From: Poronia punctata
Taxonomy: Eukaryota > Ascomycota > Sordariomycetes > Xylariales > Xylariaceae
Assembly: GCA_022579005.1 (NCBI GenBank)
Contig: MU401861.1
Span: 1-16,607 of the forward strand
Direction: 5' to 3'
DNA length: 16,607 bases
Shown here: one piece after another, positions 1-9,336 of the stretch
How the letters are laid out: each line of letters begins with the position of its first letter
How positions within the stretch are numbered: the stretch's first letter is position 1
Position numbers and translations under genes: made by a program
Notes under the pieces: generated by a model
What the model was told of the DNA's origin: nothing
The model's database searches: none
The model's input: the letters and a program-made list of their open reading frames with translations, nothing else

Positions 1-20
1 TTTAAGCTTAAATATAAACA

Positions 21-78
21 AGCTTTTAAAGCATTTTAGTTTTAAGCTTTTAAAGCATTTTAGTTTTAAGCTTTTAAA
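21..78. repeat. 24-bp tandem repeat, about 2.4 copies
   Basis: A 24-bp unit beginning AGCTTTTAAAGC occurs at 21-44, again without change at 45-68, and its first ten bases recur at 69-78. It lies inside the RIP-type block yet the copies are identical, so the duplication probably arose after most of the mutation. Function unknown. Confidence 0.85.
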
Positions 79-490
79 TTTACTTTTACTAATATGCTTT
101 TTAACTTTTTTTAAAACTTAAAATAAGTAGTACTATATATATATAAAAAGAACTAAAGTAAAATTTTATAAATAGTTTAAAATAACTAAATTTTACTATT
201 AGCATAATATATTTTAAAAAAAAGTAAATAATATAAAAAAAATATAGCTAATTAAAAAAAAAAAAACAAGTTTAGTATAAAAAAAGTTTAACTAAGTAGC
301 ATAGCAAGTAAATAAAATACTAATAATTAAGTACAAAGCTTATAGCAAAGTTTTGCGCTATTTTATATTTTTAAAATTAATAAGCACTAGCTTAATAAGC
401 AAGTATATTTAGTTTAAAAACTATAGTTTATATTAAAAAAAGTAATTAAAAAGTAGTAACTTTAGTAAAAAAGTATATATATTACTTAGC

Positions 491-3400
491 TATATACTAA
501 TTATATACTAATTATTTAATAAAATAAATAGGTTACTTTTTTAGCAACTAGGCTTTTGCTTTATACGTAAATTAAAAGTAACTTATTATTTAATATAATT
601 AAAAACTTATATATTATTATATAGTAAAAGCATGTTGCTTTATATTAAAGTTTACTTTTAAAAAAAAGTTTTTATACTTTTTGCTTAAAATATTTTTAAA
701 AAATTATTGCTTATTAATTAGTAAAATAAGTAGTAAGGTTATAAGTAAGCGTTATATATAATATATAAACGTTTTTAAATATGTAAATTTGCTATTAAAG
801 TATATATATATATTTTATTAATATAAATTAAATACTTTACTATATTTTAATTAATATTTAAAAATATAACTTAAAAAAAGTAAAACTTAATATAAATATT
901 ATATTTATTGCTTTAAAATAGTTTAAACTATATTGCGCTGCTAGGACTTATATAGTAAATAATAGTTTAAGCTTTAAAATTAAATATATTGCTAAGCAAC
1001 TTAGTAATATAGCTAATATAGTTGCTTATTTAAGCTACTTTTTTTATATAATATAACTAGTATTAAAAGCGTTTTTAGTAAATTTAAATATTAATAATTT
1101 AAATTAAACTAGTATTTTAAGTAGTTTTAATAGTATAGTATAAAAAGTATATTTAAAAAATATACTAATTATATATTAATTTTTAATTTTTTAGCTAATA
1201 ATAGTAGTTTTAAAGCTTAGCTATATATATTAATAACAGCGCTAAGCGTAAAAAAAAATTTGCTAGTATATAAGCTTAGCTTATATAATATAAAAAACTT
1301 AATATTTAATAATTACTTAAAATAGTTAGTAATATTAAAACTAAATAAAACTTTTATATTATAATGCTAAAATAAGCATTATAGCTTTACTTTATTATTA
1401 TAAAGTTTATTAAAATTTATAAGCAAAAAAATAAGTATATGCTTACTTTTAAAATATAAAATCGTGTTTAACTTATTATTATAATTTATTAGCTTTTTAG
1501 TTTTTTTATTAATAACTTTAACTTTTTAAAAAATAATTAAATTAATTATATTTTAACTAAATATTTTGTTGCTATAAAGCATTTAACTAAATATAAAAAG
1601 TAAGTAAATAAAAAGCGTACTAAAAAAATAGCTTTTAATTGCTTTAGCTTTAAAAAGCTAGCAAAAAAACTATATAATATATAAGCAAAAGTAAAAAAGT
1701 ATATTAAAAAAGCGTTTACTAAAAATAAACATATGTTTAAAATAGCTATGTTACTTTACTTACTTAGTGCTAGTATACTGCTTTTTTAAATTGCTAAGTT
1801 TAATAGTTAGTTTAAATATTTTAACTATAATAAAAATAAGGTTAATACTTACTACGTAGCTATTGCTATTAAAAAATTAAAAGCTATATATTAACTTTAT
1901 TAAAAAAGGTTTAATTTTAAATGTTTTATTATTTTAAGTTTTATTTATAGTAGTATAACTAAAATAATACTTATATTATAATTAAGCTTTAAAAAAGTAT
2001 ATAAACTTATTTATATATACTTATTTAATATTTTTAAAGTTATTAACTTTTATAAAGCATTTTTTAGTTTAGCTTAAGTAGTAATTTTAAATTATTAAAT
2101 TGCATTATTAATAATTTTTTAAATATAAGTAAGTTAAAAAGTATTACTTATTAGTTATATTATAAATATTAAAATTTATTTAAAAATAAATAAAAAAACA
2201 AATATTTTATAGTTTTAATTATATTTAAAACTAACTAACTTTAATTTTGTAGCTTTTGTTTAAAATATTTTTATAGTTTAAGCTGCTTTAGTATTTATAA
2301 AGCGTATATAAAGCTAGACAAAAGCTATATATAAAAATTAGTAAACTTAAATTATTATAAATACTTTTTATAAAGCTATAATAATTAACTTTTATTTGTA
2401 TATAAATAAAAACTTTAAAAATATATTTTTTAATAATAAAAATATTATTATATATAGTAAGTATATTAAAAAGCTAAAAGCAGCACTATAATTGCTAGAT
2501 TTGTTTTTAAGCTATAAAAGTAAACTTTTTAATATTAATAATTTTAATAATAATAATAAATTAATAAATAATAAACTAAATAATACTTAAAATTTTAGCT
2601 TAATATAATAAAAGCTTTATAAAAATAAAACATAGTTATTAATAAGCAGGATGTAGCTAAAAAAAAATAATTTATTTAAGTTAAAAGCATATAGTACTTT
2701 GCTTTAAAAATAGGTTTAAATAGTATTAAAACAAAACACTACTTAGTTTAGCTAATTAAATAAATATTTATAAATAAGAGTTGTATAAAATTATACTAAT
2801 TATATACTAATTATAATAAAGTACTATATTATTAGTTAAAAATTATATATTAAACTTTAAATTATAAATAAAATTATAAATATTAAAGCACTTAAAGTAA
2901 GTAAGTATATATATATATATATATATTTAAATTTAAATTTTAATTTATATATAGCTATATATATATATATATATTTAAATTTATAAAGTTTTAAAAATAT
3001 TTATAAAGCTTTATTTTTATAATATATATAATTTATATATAATATTATTAAATTGTTAATATTTTATATATAGTAGTAGCTAAGCTAAAAAAGTAGTTAA
3101 AAGTAGCAAAATGTTTTTACTTTTATACTTTTATTTTAAAAATTTTTTACTATACTTATATATATATATTTTTAATTTTTTTACTTATACTTTACTTTTG
3201 CTATATTTTTTATTTAATTAAAAGTTTTATTATTTTAAGTTGCGCTTTTGTTTTATAAAGTAAAATTAGTTAGTTATTTTATATTTTATATTTATATTAT
3301 ATATATTTAGCTAATAAATGCTTTATAGTACTTAGTTACTTATAATTTTATTATTAGCTTTATTTAAGCTACTGGCTTTTTGCTATAAAAAGTATGTTTT

Positions 3401-5362
3401 TTTATTTTATATACTAATTTATATTAATTTTTTTAAGTAATGTTAAAGTATAAAGCAAAAAGATTTATACTATTACTTTTACTAAAGCAGCGTAAAAAAA
3501 AAACTAAACTATTTATTAATTTATATATAAAAAAGGCTTATAAGCGTGCTATAGCTTTAATACTTATATAAAAAAAATATAAAAACGCTAAACAATGCTT
3601 ATACTAATAAATTAAGCATAAAGAAAATATATAAAGGTAAAAAAATGCTATAGCTAGCACTATTAATAAAGCTACTATATTTATAGTAATTTATAAAAAA
3701 GTTAAGGCTATATAGTAAGTTATATACTTTATTTATATACTAATTTATACTAATTTATTAGCTGCTTTTAAAATAAATACTTAAAGCAGATTGCTTAAAA
3801 AAATAACATTTTTTATAAGCTTACTATTTTTAAAACTAGTTTAAACTTTTAATTAACTAGTATTTAAAATAGTAGTATTATTATTAAGTTTTTAATAAAA
3901 AAAGGTATAGGTTTTATTATTAACTTAAAAAATGTTATTAAAAAGTTTAATATACTAAAAAATAAAAGCATTTTATATAATGCTTTTAATAACTAATAAA
4001 ATAATAAGTAGTTTAAATTAATAAAGTAAATTATTAAGTATACGTAAAACTAAGTAACTTGTTTAGCTTAAAATATTATTAAATATAAAAAAGTATATAT
4101 TTTAAATAGTACTACTTATAAAAAGCTTAAATATAATATAGAAAAAAAGGTTAAAAAGGTAATATTAATTAATAATTAACTTATATTAAAAACTTTGCTA
4201 ACTTATTATTATATAGCAACTTTTTATTATTTTTTTTTGCTTAAACGCTTAAAAAGCTAACTATATAAAATAGCGTTTTATTATTAATAATATATTTAAT
4301 AAAGCAGTTTAATATGTTTGCTATTTATTATAAAATAGGAAATTTTTATAAATTTACTTTTAAACTATGCTTATAAAGTATATTTAATATATAAGTATTT
4401 GCTTATTAAATTTAATATATATTAATTATATATAAAACCTTTAGTATAAAAGCTATATAGTATAAAAAAATTATTATATTAAAGCTTTAAAAACCTTTTA
4501 TTATAAAATTTAACTTTAGCGCTACTAACTAGTAATTATTTTTTTTTTAGTTTAAAAAGTAATAAAAAATAAAAACCTTGCTTTTTAAGCAATTATATAT
4601 TGCTTAAATAAAAAAAGCTTGCTAATATATATATTATTTACTTTAACTAAGTATAACGTGCTTTGCTAAATAATTAGCTATACTTTATTTAAAGTTAATA
4701 ATTAAAAAAAGCTTTTTTTAAAAGCAAGCTAAGCAATTACTTAAATTTATAAATAAAAACTATATATATTTTTATATTTTAATATACTAATTATATATTA
4801 ATTATTATAAAGTTTGCAAACTATATATTTTATTTTTAATAAAGGCTAAAAAGCTAAGTATTAGCTTTTTATAGTTAATAAGTACTTAGTTTAATAAAGT
4901 ATTTAGTACGCTTACTATAAAAAGTATGCTTTTAAAAGTTTTTAATTAAGGCTACTTTATAAAAAACTAAAACTAAAACTTAAAAAACTACTTATTACTT
5001 AGTTAAAATAACTTTTAATATAAGCAAAATAAAGTAATATATAAAAATGCTATAAGACCTAAGCAAAACGTTACTATAGCGTTAGTATATTTGCTTAATT
5101 AAAAAAATAAAGTACTTATTTAAGTATAAGAAAATTATATTTAAAATCTTTAATTAAGCTTTTACTTTTTAGCTATTAGTATACTACTTAATATTAAATT
5201 AATTATAATATTTATTATAATTAAAATATATAATATAATAAAGTTTTTAAGTAAAAATATATATATAGTAAAAAATTATTTATATATAATTTAAAAAAAG
5301 TAAGTTTAAAACTATATATTAGTTAAAAGTAAATATATAATATACTAATTATATACTAATAG
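491..5362 (+). repeat. Dispersed TACTAATTA dimer, seven copies in one orientation
   Basis: A dimer of TACTAATTA (variants TATTAATTA and TACTAATTT) with a 10-11 bp period occurs at 495-514, 1163-1182, 2794-2813, 3412-3429, 3738-3756, 4785-4804 and 5343-5362. All copies found read in the same direction, and none lies outside the AT-rich block. Distances between copies are irregular, about 320 to 1630 bp. It may be a short internal repeat of the original elements, a nested-insertion junction, or a sequence class on which RIP converges. The half-unit resembles a splice branch site, but nothing here is coding. Confidence 0.7.
2906..2983. repeat. Duplicated (TA)n-TTTAAATTTA microsatellite
   Basis: A TA run at 2906-2927 followed by TTTAAATTTA is repeated directly as a TA run at 2956-2974 followed by TTAAATTTA, with a TATATAGCTATATA palindrome at the junction. 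It lies within the RIP-type block. It would melt easily and could extrude, but no function can be assigned. Confidence 0.7.
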
Positions 5363-5386
5363 CATAATTAATAATATTAAATCTTT

Positions 5387-5621
5387 ACTTATTTTTTTAC
5401 TTATAAGCCTTTTAGTATTTAGTTATTATTACTTATTTACTTATAAACCTTTTAGCATTTAGTTATAAGTACTTATTTACTTATAGGTTTATTAGCATTT
5501 GCTTATAGGTACCTATTTAGCTTTAGCATCTTATTATAAGTACTTATTTACTTATAGGTCTTTTAGCATTTTGTTATAGGTACCTATTTACTTATAAGTC
5601 CCTTGGCATTTAGCCGTAAGT
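5387..5621. repeat. 40-bp tandem repeat at the AT/GC boundary
   Basis: About six head-to-tail units begin with ACTTATTTACTTATA or ACCTATTTACTTATA. They lie at 5387-5430 (44 bp), 5431-5470, 5471-5510, 5511-5541 (a shortened 31-bp unit), 5542-5581 and 5582-5621, followed by a broken unit up to about 5650. Left-hand units carry AT-converted forms (TTATAAACC, TAGTTATAAGT), whereas the last unit keeps G and C at the same places (TTATAAGTCCC, TAGCCGTAAGT). The array therefore records a gradient of C-to-T damage from the RIP block into normal DNA. Confidence 0.88.
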
Positions 5622-6090
5622 ACTTATAAGTCCATTTACTTACTAGGTCCTCCCTTAATAGGTCGGGTCCGGCCAACCCTAGGTACTAGTACTAGGTACT
5701 ACTACCTTATAATTATATACAGCCGTACCTTACTTACATCAAAGCAGTGATAGGTCTGGGAATACCATCACGGCCGAATTGACCTTACAAGTACGTCTGT
5801 ATTAACCTAACCTGGTATTATTGGTTATATGCACGCGCACTGTCACGTAACCTACGAGTACTGTCCTCTGGCTGTAGCACACAAGCGCGAGTCATTCGCC
5901 GAGTTGGGAACCAACTTGATTGGCCTGTCTCGGCACCTATTCTCAAACTTTCAGCCAGCACTTGTCAAACAAACGGTGAGGTCGACCACATAATCCCGGC
6001 ATTGCCCTGTAGGTAGTCTAGGTTAGGTAGTAGAGCGCATAAAAGAGCATTTCCCAGCTGTTCTGTCATAACCGGGGCAACATAGGCCGA

Positions 6091-6121
6091 TCTCTTCTTC
6101 TTCTTCTTCTTTTTCTTCTTC
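6091..6121. repeat. (TTC)n microsatellite
   Basis: An interrupted run of TTC triplets. Read on the minus strand it produces artificial Glu-rich or Lys-rich open frames at 5965-6301, which are not supported as genes. Confidence 0.85.
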
Positions 6122-7488
6122 GCTCTTGCGTTCGGGAACCGATGAACAGGCCAGGGTTTGATCCTTTGGGTTCCAAGGAAGGGATATAGCATCTGCCGTC
6201 AGCCATGCGTCCCGCTTCCATGATATAGGCGACTGCCTAATTATGACATGCAGAATTTCCCGGCGTTGGCCAAGGGAAAAAGGAGGTGATGAAGCTGTCA
6301 AGATAATATTAACAGAGCTAGGTTAGCCATGGCTGAAAAATGGAGGGTAGGTGGGGCCCGGGGTAAGGTGGAGCCGTCCTGGATTCTGGGGCTGAAAACG
6401 AGGCGCGCATGAAGGAACAATGCTTTATAACAGACAAGACTGGTACCATACTAGGTACATGCATGAGCAAGAATTTATGATTTCGCCAACATGATCGGGT
6501 TCTTGATGAGTCATAATATATAATATAAGAAACAACGCCAAGAGTCTATCCACGATATACAATATCACACAGGATAGATGGCATTAACCTAGTCCAAGGA
6601 AAACAACCCGAAGGCTAGAAAGCGAAAGGGGAGATACGCAAGCCTTCTAGAACTTGTAATATATGGCATATTTTGAAACCCCCGCTTTCCCCTCGATGTT
6701 GATATGGAACTCGCGGTTCTGTTAGGTATACCGTATTTGTGTTTAGATTTACCATGTGATTATTTCAGGGAAGGGACCCTTGGACAGAAAAAATGACCAA
6801 TAAGTAACACCTACCTATAGACTAGATACTTTGTCCAAATGAGCCGCAATACTGTAATAAGGGATTGCGGAGAGAAGAAAACTTTTATGGGATTGTACAT
6901 GGGACGCTAATCCGGGGTCAGCCCGAAGTACATCTGGGTTGTGCTATCCTACATCACCATTAACTCAGTTTATGTTCACAAGAAAGTAAAGATTCTGGGC
7001 CGATATGGGAAGGCGACTGTTACGGCTGTTACGGCTGTTTTACACTATCCTGTAGAGGCTGAGGGAGCAAAAGGTGGTCTAGTGGTAGGTCCTGGGCAGT
7101 TTGGTTTGGGACAGCACACCTCGCAGTCTCGACCTCTTGCCACTGGGATTATACTTTACTTGCTCCTGCCTCGGATCTATTACCCGCACATGCACGGTGT
7201 TGGTATGAACCTTCACTTCCTTGCCATAATTGACAATCGACGCTTCGAGCCTTTTTTGAGAAATTTGCAAAATAGGGAAGTAAGTATCACATTCCCCTGC
7301 AGGTTGCTACCTTTGTAATAAACACATTTAGCCCAAGGTATACTGCACATTGATTGCATAGACTTACACTGTCAGATTCCTGCATGCCAGTCCGTATACA
7401 TCATCCTTCTATCTCCCAACATCCTGGCTTTTCACTTGGGTGCACGTATATAAGTACGTAATGTGGCCAACGAATTCTTCATTTACAA

Positions 7489-7513
7489 ATATATATATAT
7501 ATATGTATATATA
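7489..7513. repeat. (TA)n microsatellite upstream of the regulator gene
   Basis: An AT dinucleotide run broken by one G, about 460 bp upstream of the first coding ATG of the zinc-finger gene and just before a CT-rich, TATA-like stretch. It may lie in the promoter, but this is position only. Confidence 0.8.
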
Positions 7514-7971
7514 CTCCCTCCCTTATAAGTTTCGTGTGGGCTGATACTCTGTCGACTTCATTGTGTTGCTCACTAGGCCTGATCATACATATCGACATCT
7601 AGCATACGTTTGATATACGGTTCATTGCTCACTTCCCATCGCATTCATTTCCCCATAGAGTGGTCTACGTATCCTATAGGGCTAGTACAAACTGATCTGC
7701 GATATATACTTTAGAAGTAGTAGGTCTATAGCTGGATCTGTTCTAGGTTGTCCAGTTGAAAAAGGCGCTGAAACCACCTACCAAACGCTGGGAGAGAAGG
7801 GTGCAGGAAATGGTACGAACCTAACTTGATTGATGCATATATACTTACATAACTTGGCCATCGGTTACCTTCACCATAGGTTTCCCTGTGTGCCATGGAA
7901 CACTTTTTGGTTAAAATAATTAACTTTCCTGTCTTTTTTATTAGGCAACGACAGGCGACGGTTCACAAGCC

Positions 7972-9336
7972 ATGTCCTCAAGCACACCGAAAGATGCTAG
8001 GGCAAAGGTTCGACCTTTCCATTGCTCCTTTTGCAGCAAGGTGTTTACCCGGAGAGAACATCTTGAGCGGCATATTGTCAGTCGTAAGTGTTGAAGAATG
8101 CCAATCGTCTTGTTAGTGGGGAACTGACAGCTTCTGCCACCATAGACACCGCCCATAAGCCGTACTGTTGCGAGGAGTGCCATATGGAGTTTTCAAGAAG
8201 GTACGTAGGCCCAATTTGCTTACAGGTGGTGAACTGGATCACGTTAACAATCCAGCAGGGACCAGCACGCGAATCACTGCAGGAGGCTTCACTCGGGTCA
8301 AGGTCCTGTCGACCCTCGCAAGGTTGGTGAGCAGCCCATGAGGATTGCTTGCGAGGCATGTTCGCGTTCCAAATCATCATGCGATAAAGGCGACCCATGC
8401 TCTAGATGCCAGAAAAAGGGGATTCGGTGTCAGGTTCGCAACAGCAAGCGCTCAACCAAGCTGTCGCAGCCATATGTGACACCCCCGGCGGCTACGTCAT
8501 CCGCAGCGGCAAATGGGCAAAAAGAAGTGGGTTGCCAGCCCTTGAATGGGAACGCGGCTTCCGGCCCGATCCATGATGCAAACGGGACGGGAGGCTTTCA
8601 TACCGGGAGTGATCATCACGATGAGAGCTCAAGTCCTCCTCCAATCCAAGGCAGCTCGGGGCCCTACTGGCTGCAAAACACCCACGCATACCGCCATGGC
8701 CTCCCCTTGCCACGATTTACAGGAGGGCCTCTCATGCCAGTTAGTTCAGGTCCCCAGCAGCCTTGGATGGAACCATCTCCGGCCCAAATGGCAGCCCAGG
8801 CAGCGCCACAATGCCCCCCCCTTCGCGAGCCCTTGGAGTTTTATGGCGAACCTTTTCCATATGGTCTTCTCTCTCCAGAAGCCAGTCCACCTTTGCCACT
8901 TCCTCATCCCACTCCGTCATTCCATCTACCTTTACAATATGACCCTCCCCCGCAGCAATACCCCCCCCCTCAGCAACACCCTCCATCCTTGCCACATCGT
9001 TCTCCGTCTCAGCAATACGCTCCACTGGCCGTAGTGTCCGGGGCCCAAGCAACGGGGCCACTGCCTACATCCGCGAGCCTCGTAATCTCGAGACGTTCCG
9101 GTGCCACTATAGAACAATGGAAATCGGTACTGGAGATGTGCGAGGCCTTGGGGTTTTCCGCTTCGCTTGCCTTCCTGGGTCCGGGTCCACTCGACACAGA
9201 CGGCATTATGTTCTCTGAGGAGATGGGCCTCGCAGCTGACGATGGGGCGGGCGTCGCGGTTGACGGTGGGATGGACTTCACGGTTGGCGGTGGAATGGGC
9301 ATCCTGGCTGATGGCGGAATGGGCGGCGCGGCATAG
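7972..9336 (+). CDS. C2H2-C2H2-Zn2Cys6 transcription factor, Cmr1/Pig1-type domain order
   Basis: Predicted nuclear DNA-binding regulator of 414 aa in three exons: 7972-8083, 8146-8200 and 8259-9336. Intron 1 (62 nt) has GTAAGT, a CTGAC branch site and TAG; intron 2 (58 nt) has GTACGT and CAG. Splicing builds two classical fingers: C18, C21, H34, H38, then C46, C49, H62, H67. A binuclear cluster follows with C87, C90, C97, C103, C106 and C113 in C-X2-C-X6-C-X5-C-X2-C-X6-C spacing. The rest is low complexity: Ser/Gly/Asn-rich, then Pro/Gln-rich (about 215-315), a short helical-looking stretch (about 340-362), and a Gly/Asp/Met tail. This domain order is known from the melanin regulators Cmr1 and Pig1 and from other fungal regulators. 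Those proteins are much longer and usually carry a fungal_trans middle domain, which I do not see here. The start at 7972 is the first ATG in frame after a stop, but an upstream exon ending in an acceptor at 7944 would add nine codons in frame. Fingers and splicing are seen; target genes are inference. Confidence 0.85.
8251..8258 (+). other. Tandem NAGNAG acceptor of intron 2
   Basis: The 3' end of intron 2 reads TCCAGCAG, so splicing can end after 8255 or 8258. Use of the second CAG gives finger 2 its canonical 12-residue Cys-to-His spacing. Use of the first inserts one Ser codon into the linker region of finger 2 and makes the spacing 13. I chose the second. Confidence 0.7.

Larger units (their letters stand above)
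1..5386. repeat. RIP-saturated AT-rich block (probable transposon relics)
   Basis: The stretch is almost pure A and T, with stop codons in all six frames and no open frame of useful length. Remaining C lies mostly in GCN or ACT trinucleotides (seen as AGC, TGC and AGT on this strand), while TC, CC and ACA are rare. C-to-T change on both strands, as made by RIP in Pezizomycotina, gives this pattern; simple drift to AT or CpG methylation decay would not. RIP acts on duplicated DNA, so the source was probably one or more transposons, possibly nested. I could not recognise reverse transcriptase, integrase or transposase motifs, LTRs or terminal inverted repeats, so no element class is given. In such fungi these blocks are usually heterochromatic. 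The left edge lies outside the window. Confidence 0.85.
5622..7971. other. Spacer without a supportable gene
   Basis: Base composition returns to normal here. At 5679-5701 there is a 13-bp-period repeat of CTAGGTACTA. A TTC microsatellite lies at 6091-6121 and a TA microsatellite at 7489-7513. Open frames exist (for example 6941-7318 on the + strand) but show no domain, no clear splice context and no low-complexity-free conserved look, so none is called. The last 500 bases should hold the promoter and leader of the transcription factor gene: a TATA-like TTATAAG at 7524-7530 follows a CT-rich stretch, and a 3' splice-like polypyrimidine tract ends at 7944. Confidence 0.6.

Noticed and set aside
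6120..6190. Possible tRNA T-arm (GGGTTTGATCC)
   Set aside because: The loop does not fit the usual TTCRA pattern, and no matching acceptor stem or anticodon arm could be built around it.
5965..6301. Two overlapping minus-strand frames with Lys-rich or Glu-rich runs
   Set aside because: Both runs come from the TTC microsatellite read in different phases. The flanks show no domain or splice signals.
6941..7318. 125-aa frame on the + strand, with a 63-aa frame on the opposite strand
   Set aside because: No recognisable domain and no transcript-like signals were found. Length alone is not convincing in normal-GC spacer.
7895..8116. 73-aa frame starting at 7895
   Set aside because: It is in the wrong phase over the region that encodes the first zinc finger and runs through the intron 1 donor.
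8492..9302. Several minus-strand and alternate-frame open frames across exon 3 of the regulator
   Set aside because: They mirror the Pro/Gln/Gly low-complexity coding sequence and have no independent evidence.
8338..9336. Start of the regulator at 8338 as a single-exon 332-aa Zn2Cys6 protein
   Set aside because: The two upstream exons keep frame across two good introns and complete two perfect C2H2 fingers, so the longer model is much better supported.
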